From positions 1-13,871 of the forward strand of contig DHHC01000004.1 of NCBI GenBank assembly GCA_002403095.1: a stretch of DNA of 13,871 nucleotides. The letters run 5' to 3'. Positions 8,289 to 13,871 of the stretch are shown here, piece by piece (within the stretch, counting starts at the first letter, position 1; every line of letters begins with the position of its first letter). Under the pieces are notes generated by a model. The model was given only the letters and a program-made list of their open reading frames with translations. It did no database searches and was not told the DNA's origin. Source of the stretch: Leptolinea sp. UBA4782 (GTDB lineage Bacteria > Chloroflexota > Anaerolineae > Anaerolineales > Anaerolineaceae). Both the position numbers and the translations under genes were made by a program.

Positions 8289-9110
8289 ATGACAACAATC
8301 TTGGATAAATTTCGTTTGGATGGGAAGGTAGCCGTAGTTACAGGCGGCGCGGGTTTGCTGGGGAAGCAGTTCTGCTTGACCCTGGCCCAGGCAGGCGCCC
8401 ATGTACTGGTTGCCGACCTGAATGGCAAGGTTGCTGAAGAAACAGCAACTTCAATTGCAGCCGCTGGGTATTCGGCATCGCCGGTGCAGGTGAATGTAAC
8501 AGATAAGGATTCTACTCAGGCAATGGCTGATGCTGCCGTCAGGCAGTTTGGCAGGCTTGATGTTTTGGTTTGCAGCGCAGCGATGGATCCCAAGTTTGAC
8601 CCCCAGAACCAGGGTTCCCACGGCAACCGCTTTGAGGATTATCCCCTGGATGCCTGGAGGCAGGCAGTGGATGTGAACCTGACCGGGATGTTCCTATCCG
8701 CCCAGGCAGTTGTGCCAGCCATGCTGGACCAGGGGCAGGGCGTAATCATAACCATTTGTTCAACTTACGGACTGGCTGGTCCAGACCAGCGCATCTACCA
8801 GAAACCTGGCCAGCCGCCCCAATTCAAACCGGCGTATTATTCTGTCACCAAAGCCGGGGTCCTCGGTTTCACCCGTTACCTGGCTGCCTATTATGCCGGC
8901 AAGAATATCCGTGTGAATGCCCTCACTCCGGGCGGTGTCTTCAACAATCATGATGATATATTTAATGAAGCATACTCAGCCCGTACAATCATGGGGCGCA
9001 TGGCTCACCTGGATGAGATGAATGGCGGCCTGTTATTCCTGGCGTCTGATGCTTCTTCCTATATGACTGGTTCCAACCTGGTGGTGGATGGAGGGTGGAC
9101 AGCATGGTAA
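8289..9110 (+). CDS. SDR family oxidoreductase, PtmA-like by context
   Basis: A 273-residue classical short-chain dehydrogenase/reductase. The cofactor motif TGGAGLLG lies at residues 18-25 and an acidic residue follows the second strand (VADLN), favouring NAD over NADP. The family NNAG strand is changed to CSAA (95-98), while the catalytic set is intact: Asn130, Ser158 (ICSTYG), Tyr184 and Lys188 (YYSVTKAG). The C-terminal VDGGW is also typical. Between Ser158 and Tyr184 there is an insertion rich in proline and glutamine (PDQRIYQKPGQPPQFKP), probably part of the substrate pocket. It lies directly upstream of, and overlaps, the CMP-NulO synthetase gene. From memory, in Campylobacter the SDR gene ptmA sits beside the cytidylyltransferase gene ptmB, so a role in making the nonulosonate precursor or modifying the NulO is likely. 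The exact reaction is not evident, so no symbol is given. Confidence 0.85.
   Translation: MTTILDKFRLDGKVAVVTGGAGLLGKQFCLTLAQAGAHVLVADLNGKVAEETATSIAAAGYSASPVQVNVTDKDSTQAMADAAVRQFGRLDVLVCSAAMDPKFDPQNQGSHGNRFEDYPLDAWRQAVDVNLTGMFLSAQAVVPAMLDQGQGVIITICSTYGLAGPDQRIYQKPGQPPQFKPAYYSVTKAGVLGFTRYLAAYYAGKNIRVNALTPGGVFNNHDDIFNEAYSARTIMGRMAHLDEMNGGLLFLASDASSYMTGSNLVVDGGWTAW
9090..9095 (+). promoter_or_regulatory. Ribosome binding site for the CMP-NulO synthetase gene, inside the SDR gene
   Basis: GGAGGG lies eight bases before ATG 9104 and is a near-perfect Shine-Dalgarno match. It is encoded within the conserved Gly-Gly of the SDR C-terminal motif (GGA GGG). This decides the start of the next gene: a GTG at 9095 is in frame but overlaps the site itself and would leave it unused, so ATG 9104 is preferred. 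Confidence 0.75.
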
Positions 9111-10348
9111 AGCATGAAGTCCTGGCAATAATCCCTGCCAGGGGAGGTTCAAAAGGAATACCCCGCAAGAACATCCGCAATTTTGCCGGCTACCCCCTGA
9201 TAGCTTACAGCATCGCTGCCGGTCTGCAATCAGAACTGGTCACCCGGGTGATCGTCTCCACCGATGATGAAGAGATTGCCTGTGTTGCCAGGGAATTTGG
9301 CGCTAAAACACCATTTTTACGACCGGCAGAGCTGGCACAGGATCAATCCACGGACCTGCCGTTGTTTGAACAGGCATTGCAATGGCTGCGGGAAAATGAA
9401 GGGTATGTACCGGATGCAGTTGTGCAGCTGCGTCCAACCTCGCCGATTCGTCCGGTTTCCCTGGTGGATGATGCTGTCAGGATGCTGCTGGATACCCCGG
9501 ATGCCGATTGCGTCAGGGGAGTGGTAAGTGCCGGGCAAAACCCATACAAAATGTGGCAGATCGATCCGGATTCTGGAAGGATGTCACCGCTGTTGAAAGT
9601 GGAGGGGATTGCAGAGCCTTACAATGCCCCGCGCCAGGCGCTACCCGCTGCCTACTGGCAGACCGGGCATATCGATGCAATCCGCACCCGTACGATCCTT
9701 GAAAAGCACAGCCTGACCGGTGATGTGATCCTGCCTCTCATCATTGACAGCCGGTACACGGTGGATATTGATACCCTGAGCGATTGGGCTCGCTATGAGA
9801 GCGTGGTATATTCCGCCAACCTGGCCATGGTAACCCCTGGCAACCGCCGCCGCCCGCTGCCGGATGATATCCGGCTGCTGGTGCTCGATTTTGACGGAGT
9901 TGTGACCGATAACCATGTGTACGTGGACGATGAAGGCAAAGAAATGGTGATGGCATACCGCAGTGACTCGATCGGCGTACAGGCGCTGCAAAAAGCCGGC
10001 ATCCAGGTGATTGTGCTTTCCTCGGAAATGAACCCGGTGGTCACCGCCCGCTGCCGGAAAATGGGTATCTCTGCTGTCCAGGGCGTGCTCGATAAACCGG
10101 TTATCCTGCAGGAATACCTCCATCAGCAGATGATCAAGAACGAGCAGGTTGTGTACCTGGGGAATGATATAAACGATACCCCGTGTTTTCCCCTGGTAGG
10201 CTGCGCTGTGGTTGTGGCAGATGCCCAGCCTGAAGCCATCCGGCAGGCTGACCAGGTGCTTACCCGTAATGGTGGTTTTGGGGCAGTTCGTGAAATGTGT
10301 GATATTATCTTGCAGTCATTACCTGAAAGGAGTCAGCATGGCGCGTGA
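9104..10348 (+). CDS. CMP-nonulosonate synthetase fused to KdsC-like HAD phosphatase
   Basis: A 414-residue two-domain enzyme. Residues 1 to about 235 are an N-acylneuraminate cytidylyltransferase (NeuA/CMAS type), which makes CMP-sugar acid from CTP and a free nonulosonate. The nucleotide-binding motif ARGGSKGIPRKN is at 12-23, VIVSTDDEEIA follows, QLRPTSPIR is at 108-116, and QTGHID lies later. Residues from about 257 form a KdsC-like HAD phosphatase: DFDGVVTD from 262 (nucleophile Asp262, acid/base Asp264), LSSE ending at 308, Lys331 as the motif III lysine, and GNDIND at 353-358. All HAD catalytic residues are present, so the domain looks active, unlike the phosphatase-dead C-terminal domain of vertebrate CMAS as I recall it. 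Glu308, Arg316 and Lys319 match the spacing of residues I recall for KDN-9-phosphate phosphatase. The gene overlaps the SDR by seven bases and the synthase by eleven. Most bacterial NeuA proteins lack the HAD part. Confidence 0.9.
   Translation: MVKHEVLAIIPARGGSKGIPRKNIRNFAGYPLIAYSIAAGLQSELVTRVIVSTDDEEIACVAREFGAKTPFLRPAELAQDQSTDLPLFEQALQWLRENEGYVPDAVVQLRPTSPIRPVSLVDDAVRMLLDTPDADCVRGVVSAGQNPYKMWQIDPDSGRMSPLLKVEGIAEPYNAPRQALPAAYWQTGHIDAIRTRTILEKHSLTGDVILPLIIDSRYTVDIDTLSDWARYESVVYSANLAMVTPGNRRRPLPDDIRLLVLDFDGVVTDNHVYVDDEGKEMVMAYRSDSIGVQALQKAGIQVIVLSSEMNPVVTARCRKMGISAVQGVLDKPVILQEYLHQQMIKNEQVVYLGNDINDTPCFPLVGCAVVVADAQPEAIRQADQVLTRNGGFGAVREMCDIILQSLPERSQHGA
10326..10332 (+). promoter_or_regulatory. 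Ribosome binding site deciding the start of the NeuB-type gene
   Basis: AAAGGAG sits five bases before ATG 10338 and is the strongest Shine-Dalgarno match near this gene. The frame is open back to 10212, but the translation of that stretch looks unlike any synthase. The family sequence begins with MAREVKIGD at 10338, so this site fixes the start. Confidence 0.75.
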
Positions 10349-11213
10349 AGTAAAAATTGGTGACTGTTTTGTTGGGGATGGTCATCCTACCTATGTAGTG
10401 TCAGAAATCGGAATCAACCATAATGGTGATCTGGAAATTGCCAAAGCATTGATCAAAGCAGCTAAAGAAGCTGGTGTGAATGCGGTCAAATTCCAGAAAC
10501 GTACGCCCGAGTTGTGCGTACCTCCCGAGCAGCGCGGACAGATGCGTGAGACGCCCTGGGGATATATCTCATACCTGGATTACCGCTACAAGGTTGAATT
10601 TGATGTTGATGATTACAAGGAAATCGACAGGTATTGTAAAGAACTGGGTATTACCTGGTTTGCTTCTGTTTGGGATGAGCCTTCAGTCGATTTCCTTGAA
10701 CAGTTCAATCCAGTATGCTACAAAATTCCCTCTGCTTCACTCACCGACCATTCTTTACTTAAACATCTAAAAAAAACTGGCCGACCGTTGATCCTGTCTA
10801 CTGGTATGTCGACCATAGCGCAAATTCGCGAATCGGTTTCGGTCGTGGGAACGGATCACCTTATCATCACCCATGCAACCAGCACATACCCCTGTGAACC
10901 GGAAGAGCTTAACTTGAAAATGGTTGAGACCCTGCGCAAGGAATTCCCCTGCCCGATCGGGTATTCGGGGCACGAAGTCGGGCTGATCCCATCGGTGATC
11001 GCTGTGGCATTCGGGGCCTGTATGGTCGAACGGCATATCACCCTGGACAGGGCGATGTGGGGCAGCGATCAGGCCGCTTCTGTTGAACCCAACGGTTTTG
11101 AACGGCTGGTCAAATACATCCGTGTGACTGAGCAGGCAGTCGGTGACGGTGTAAAAAAGGTTTATGAAAGTGAAATGTCGTCACTGAAAAAATTAAGAAG
11201 GGTGCAGGGATAA
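10338..11213 (+). CDS. neuB: Nonulosonic acid synthase (NeuB/NANS type) lacking the SAF domain
   Basis: A 291-residue NeuB-family TIM-barrel synthase that condenses PEP with a six-carbon sugar (an N-acylmannosamine-, mannose- or related-type aldose, possibly phosphorylated) to give a nine-carbon acid. Visible motifs are EIGINHNGD from residue 23, AVKFQK (Lys51), CYKIPSASLTDHSLL (Lys129), LILSTGM, and the two metal-binding histidines in GYSGHE (His212) and ERHITLD (His233), 21 residues apart as in Neisseria NeuB. GYSGHE, ERHITLD and the following GSDQAASVEP resemble human NANS more than the usual bacterial LSDHT form. Typical NeuB proteins have about 340-360 residues and end in an antifreeze-like SAF domain. 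This one stops at the linker (SSLKKLRRVQG), and the next gene follows after six bases, so the SAF domain is absent rather than split off. It overlaps the synthetase gene by 11 bases. The enzyme class is clear; the exact product (KDN, Neu5Ac or another NulO) is not. Confidence 0.88.
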   Translation: MAREVKIGDCFVGDGHPTYVVSEIGINHNGDLEIAKALIKAAKEAGVNAVKFQKRTPELCVPPEQRGQMRETPWGYISYLDYRYKVEFDVDDYKEIDRYCKELGITWFASVWDEPSVDFLEQFNPVCYKIPSASLTDHSLLKHLKKTGRPLILSTGMSTIAQIRESVSVVGTDHLIITHATSTYPCEPEELNLKMVETLRKEFPCPIGYSGHEVGLIPSVIAVAFGACMVERHITLDRAMWGSDQAASVEPNGFERLVKYIRVTEQAVGDGVKKVYESEMSSLKKLRRVQG

Positions 11214-11219
11214 TTAATT

Positions 11220-11435
11220 ATGCATATCAAACTCATTCCATTACTGTATTTGGATCCGGGATCTGGATCAATGATCCTGCAGATTGTGATCGCTGCTGCA
11301 TTGGGCGGTGCTTATGCTGTTAAGGTGTACTGGAAGAAGATCAAACGCCTTTTCCGCGGTAAAGGAGCAGATGAAGAGGTAGATGGAACAGCGGTCCTGA
11401 CCGAAGACCAGCAGCAGGAAAATGATGTCAGGTAA
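11220..11435 (+). CDS. Small single-pass membrane protein with LDPGSGS motif
   Basis: A 71-residue protein with one hydrophobic helix (about residues 16-36), preceded by a short outer or N-terminal segment carrying YLDPGSGS and followed by a basic stretch (KVYWKKIKRLFRGKG) and an acidic, glutamine-rich tail (DEEVDG...EDQQQEND). The positive residues after the helix predict that the C-terminus is cytoplasmic. I recall small proteins with an LDPGSGS motif beside polysaccharide and NulO genes in several phyla, but I know of no assigned function. It begins six bases after the synthase stop, with AGGGA nine bases upstream, and overlaps the next gene, so it is translated as part of the operon and is unlikely to be a chance frame. 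A membrane anchor or accessory subunit for a neighbouring glycan enzyme is a reasonable guess only. Confidence 0.7.
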   Translation: MHIKLIPLLYLDPGSGSMILQIVIAAALGGAYAVKVYWKKIKRLFRGKGADEEVDGTAVLTEDQQQENDVR

Positions 11436-12810
11436 TCAAATTCACAGCGCTTCCTTCCGGGATCCAAGCGGTTTTCTATTTAAAAGAGATGGCATCCTGT
11501 ACCGGCAGGTAAATCAAACCTACCGCAGCCATTATGATCTCCTGATGGGATCAGGTTTATATGAGCAGCTGGTCAAAAAAGGTGCTCTTGTCAGCCACCA
11601 GGAAACGGATATTGCTCCATTGGACCCTGATGCCGGCTACAAAGTGCTGCAGCCTGAGGTAATCCCATTCATTTCGTACCCGTACGAATGGTCATTCAGT
11701 ATGCTGAAAGATGCCGCCTTGCTAACGCTCGAGATCTGCAACCTTTCCCTGCAAAAGGGGATGGTGCTGAAAGATGCCTCGGCTTATAACATCCAGTTCC
11801 TGGAAGGCAAGCCAGTCTTGATTGACACGCTCTCTTTTGAACGGTATGACGAGGGAACGCCCTGGGTGGCCTACCGGCAGTTTTGCCAGCATTTCCTGGC
11901 ACCCCTGGCCCTGATGGCGCTGACTGATATCCGGCTGGGCCAACTGCTAAGGGTGCATATCGACGGTATTCCGCTTGACCTGGCCAATGAGCTGCTGCCT
12001 GGCAAGGTCCGCTGGAACCTGGGATTGGGCACCCACATCACCTTGCATGCCCAGGCACAACAGAAGTATGCCAAGGCGGACTCGCATAAAGATGACCGGA
12101 AGAAGGTTTTCAGTAAAAATGCCCTGTTCGGTTTGCTTGACAGCCTGAAGAACACTGTAAAAAGCCTGCAATGGAAACCGGCCGGGACAGAATGGGCAAA
12201 TTATTACGAGATCACCAATTACTCCGGGTCGGCATTTGAGGAGAAAAAAGCGGTCATTCGCAAATTCCTGGACATTGCGCAGCCGGATTCCGTTTGGGAT
12301 TTGGGAGCCAATAATGGTGTGTTCAGCCGGTTGGCTTCTGAAAAGGGTATTTTCACGGTTGCTGCAGATATTGATCCTGCCGCAGTGGAATCGGACTACC
12401 AGAATATCCAGTCTGAAAATGCAAAGAACTTGCTGCCATTATTGCTGGACCTGACCAACCCAAGCGCTGCTTCCGGCTGGAATAACGAAGAGAGGGACAG
12501 TTTCGCCGGCCGGGGACCTGCCGGCCTGGTAATGGCACTGGCACTGGTACATCACCTGGCGATCTCCAACAATGTTCCGCTTGACCGGGTTGCTGCCAGT
12601 TTTGCTGCAATGGGGCAGTGGCTGATTATTGAATTTGTGCCTAAACAGGATTCACAGGTGCAAAAGCTATTATCCAGCCGCCTGGATATTTTTGACAATT
12701 ACACCACTGAAGGATTTGAGGAAAGTTTTCAGAGGTATTACCATATTCAAGAAAAGGCAGCTGTCGCTGAATCAGACCGAATCCTGTACCTGATGAAGGT
12801 TCGCAGGTAG
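11422..12810 (+). CDS. Class I SAM-dependent methyltransferase, NoeA-like, with kinase-like N-terminal half
   Basis: A 462-residue protein. The C-terminal half is a class I methyltransferase: the SAM-binding motif WDLGANNGVFS starts at residue 292, followed by the acidic VAADIDP after the second strand and VMALALVHHLA at motif IV. The protein as a whole resembles the NoeA-like family known from nodulation and polysaccharide clusters. The N-terminal half (about 1-250) is not methyltransferase-like. Asp118-x4-Asn123 and Asp135 (LKDASAYNIQF, then VLIDTLSF) have the spacing of a kinase catalytic loop and DFG aspartate. Two ATGs are adjacent (11422 and 11425); AGGA at 11416-11419 fits 11425 better. 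The gene overlaps the small membrane protein by 14 bases. It likely methylates a sugar or glycan end, and a phosphate step by the N-terminal half is speculative. The methyltransferase call is firm; the substrate is unknown. Confidence 0.78.
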   Translation: MMSGNQIHSASFRDPSGFLFKRDGILYRQVNQTYRSHYDLLMGSGLYEQLVKKGALVSHQETDIAPLDPDAGYKVLQPEVIPFISYPYEWSFSMLKDAALLTLEICNLSLQKGMVLKDASAYNIQFLEGKPVLIDTLSFERYDEGTPWVAYRQFCQHFLAPLALMALTDIRLGQLLRVHIDGIPLDLANELLPGKVRWNLGLGTHITLHAQAQQKYAKADSHKDDRKKVFSKNALFGLLDSLKNTVKSLQWKPAGTEWANYYEITNYSGSAFEEKKAVIRKFLDIAQPDSVWDLGANNGVFSRLASEKGIFTVAADIDPAAVESDYQNIQSENAKNLLPLLLDLTNPSAASGWNNEERDSFAGRGPAGLVMALALVHHLAISNNVPLDRVAASFAAMGQWLIIEFVPKQDSQVQKLLSSRLDIFDNYTTEGFEESFQRYYHIQEKAAVAESDRILYLMKVRR

Positions 12811-12813
12811 GGA

Positions 12814-13871
12814 ATGAAACAGGTATCCCGCATCTTGCCTGCCATCCGGCGCAGGAATGCCCAGGCAAAGAATAACCGGCAACTCTCCAGGTTGGCAAAA
12901 AAGGTCAACCAGGTTCCTGCAAAGGCGGGAGAAGCCCCTGTCGTATTTTTTAATGCATCCACACGGCTGGGCGGATTAAGTTTGAATGCAGGATTCTCAC
13001 TGGTGACCTCCTGGGCGCTGCGGTTGCAGGGAATTCCGGTTGTGCATTTTGTGTGTGATGCCGGGATGAGCAGGTGCGTGCTTGGAACAAGGCAGGACGA
13101 TCCCTCACATAGCCCGCCGTGTGCAGCCTGTAAAGCCCAATCCCGGGTGAATTTTTCTGATGCACAGGTCAGGCGTTTCCGCTTCCATCCAGATAACAGC
13201 CTGGACAATGCCATTAAGAGCCTGGTACTGGCTGACCTGGAAAACTTTTCCTTCCAGGGCATGCCCCTGGGAAGGCTGGTAATGCCTTCACTGCGCTGGA
13301 TCTTGCGCAGGCACCACCTGGTTGATGATGAACCCACCCGTTACCTCTGCCAGCAGTACATGCTTTCTGCCTGGAACATCACCCAGAAATTCCAGGCCTT
13401 CCTTGAACAAGTTTCGCCGCGCTGCCTGGTCATCTTCAATGGCCAGTTTTACCCGGAAGCAACTGTCAGGCACATTTGTTTGGAGAAGGGAATAAGGGTA
13501 ATCAGCCACGAGGTTGGGCTTATGCCTTTCAGCGGGTTTTTCACGGATGGCGAAGCAACGGCTTACCCGATCGATATTCCGGTTGATTTCACCCTGGATG
13601 ACAGGCAGAATGCCCGCCTGGATGCATACCTCTCGAACCGGTTCCAGGGCCATTTTTCGATGGCTGGTGTCCAGTTCTGGCCGGAGATCCGTAATTTGAG
13701 CCCTGAATTCACCCAGCGGGCTGCGGGTTTTAAACAGGTTGTGCCAGTTTTTACCAATGTGGTCTTCGACACCTCACAGGGTCACGCCAACACCCTGTAT
13801 GGGAATTTGTTTGAGTGGCTGGATGATGTACTGCAGGTGATCCGTGCCAACCCCGAAACGCTTTTTGTCAT
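12814..13871 (+). CDS. Capsule-type glycosyltransferase-like protein, 3' end outside the window
   Basis: The frame opens at ATG 12814, three bases after the methyltransferase stop, and stays open for 352 codons to the window edge, so the C-terminus is missing. The N-terminus is basic (PAIRRRNAQAKNNRQ) and is followed by a strand and loop (VVFFNASTRLGGLSLNAG) resembling the first beta-alpha unit of a GT-B transferase. Cysteines 81, 88, 103 and 106 (CDAGMSRC and, later, CAACK) form a compact cluster that could bind a metal. Near residue 220 there is NGQFYPEA followed by ISHEVGLMPF, and near the cut end VFTNVVFDTSQGH and NLFEWL, which I associate with capsule polysaccharide biosynthesis transferases. 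No membrane segment is seen. Its place at the end of a NulO block makes it a candidate NulO or capsule-sugar transferase, but the donor-binding half lies partly outside the window, so this is inferred. Confidence 0.62.
   Translation, partial: MKQVSRILPAIRRRNAQAKNNRQLSRLAKKVNQVPAKAGEAPVVFFNASTRLGGLSLNAGFSLVTSWALRLQGIPVVHFVCDAGMSRCVLGTRQDDPSHSPPCAACKAQSRVNFSDAQVRRFRFHPDNSLDNAIKSLVLADLENFSFQGMPLGRLVMPSLRWILRRHHLVDDEPTRYLCQQYMLSAWNITQKFQAFLEQVSPRCLVIFNGQFYPEATVRHICLEKGIRVISHEVGLMPFSGFFTDGEATAYPIDIPVDFTLDDRQNARLDAYLSNRFQGHFSMAGVQFWPEIRNLSPEFTQRAAGFKQVVPVFTNVVFDTSQGHANTLYGNLFEWLDDVLQVIRANPETLFV

Noticed and set aside
9641..10123. A 160-codon minus-strand frame opposite the fusion gene
   Set aside because: The plus strand here encodes intact cytidylyltransferase and HAD motifs; the antisense frame has no ribosome binding site or domain that I can see.
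10212..10337. Upstream extension of the NeuB-type frame to a start at 10212
   Set aside because: The extra 42 codons lie within the end of the fusion gene and do not resemble the family, and a strong AAAGGAG precedes the ATG at 10338.
9881..10348. HAD part of the fusion as a separate KdsC gene of a KDO pathway
   Set aside because: There is no stop or new start between the domains, and the Glu308/Lys319 pattern and operon partners point to a nonulosonate rather than KDO.
1..13871. The octamer-like string CTGGCAG recurs on both strands, more often than expected by chance by eye
   Set aside because: Most copies are in-frame CTG-GCA or similar Leu-Ala/Gly codons in coding sequence; codon preference explains it, and no spacing pattern or intergenic clustering suggests an uptake or Chi-like signal.

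Overview
The window is a tightly packed, one-directional block of 12 protein genes, all on the + strand. It reads as the interior of a surface-polysaccharide operon that ends in a nonulosonic acid (sialic-acid-like, NulO) module. Both ends cut through genes, so the operon continues in both directions. No rRNA, tRNA, CRISPR array, insertion sequence, integrase or convincing terminator was seen. Base composition looks balanced by eye, CTG leucine codons are frequent, and most junctions overlap or lie within about 20 bases. The gene families (GT39-like membrane glycosyltransferases in tandem, a small LDPGSGS membrane protein, a NoeA-like methyltransferase, a short NeuB) resemble what I know from Chloroflexota, especially Anaerolineae. 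That taxonomic guess is an inference from gene style, not a search result.

Layout. Bases 1-832: 3' part of a family 2 glycosyltransferase. 905-2350: a GT-B-like transferase. 2347-3348: a Gfo/Idh/MocA oxidoreductase. 3345-8267: three consecutive polytopic membrane proteins of GT-C type, the last two being paralogues. 8289-11213: the NulO core, made of an SDR dehydrogenase, a CMP-NulO synthetase fused to a HAD phosphatase, and a NeuB/NANS-type synthase. 11220-11435: a small membrane protein. 11422-12810: a methyltransferase whose N-terminal half has kinase-like signature residues. 12814 to the end: a large capsule-type transferase with a four-cysteine cluster, cut by the window edge.

How it fits together. 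The synthase would condense a mannose-type sugar with PEP, the HAD domain would remove a 9-phosphate, and the cytidylyltransferase domain would activate the acid as CMP-NulO. The soluble transferases, the GT-C membrane proteins and the methyltransferase would build and decorate an envelope glycan carrying it. Three observations point to a phosphorylated, animal/Bacteroides-like route rather than the usual bacterial NeuB route: the synthase has human-NANS-like motifs, the phosphatase is intact and fused to the synthetase, and the phosphatase has a Glu/Arg/Lys pattern like the one I recall for KDN-9-phosphate phosphatase. The synthase also ends where the antifreeze-like (SAF) domain would normally begin. 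No NeuC-type epimerase or aminotransferase lies in the window, so KDN (from mannose-6-phosphate) is a plausible product, but the missing enzymes could lie outside.
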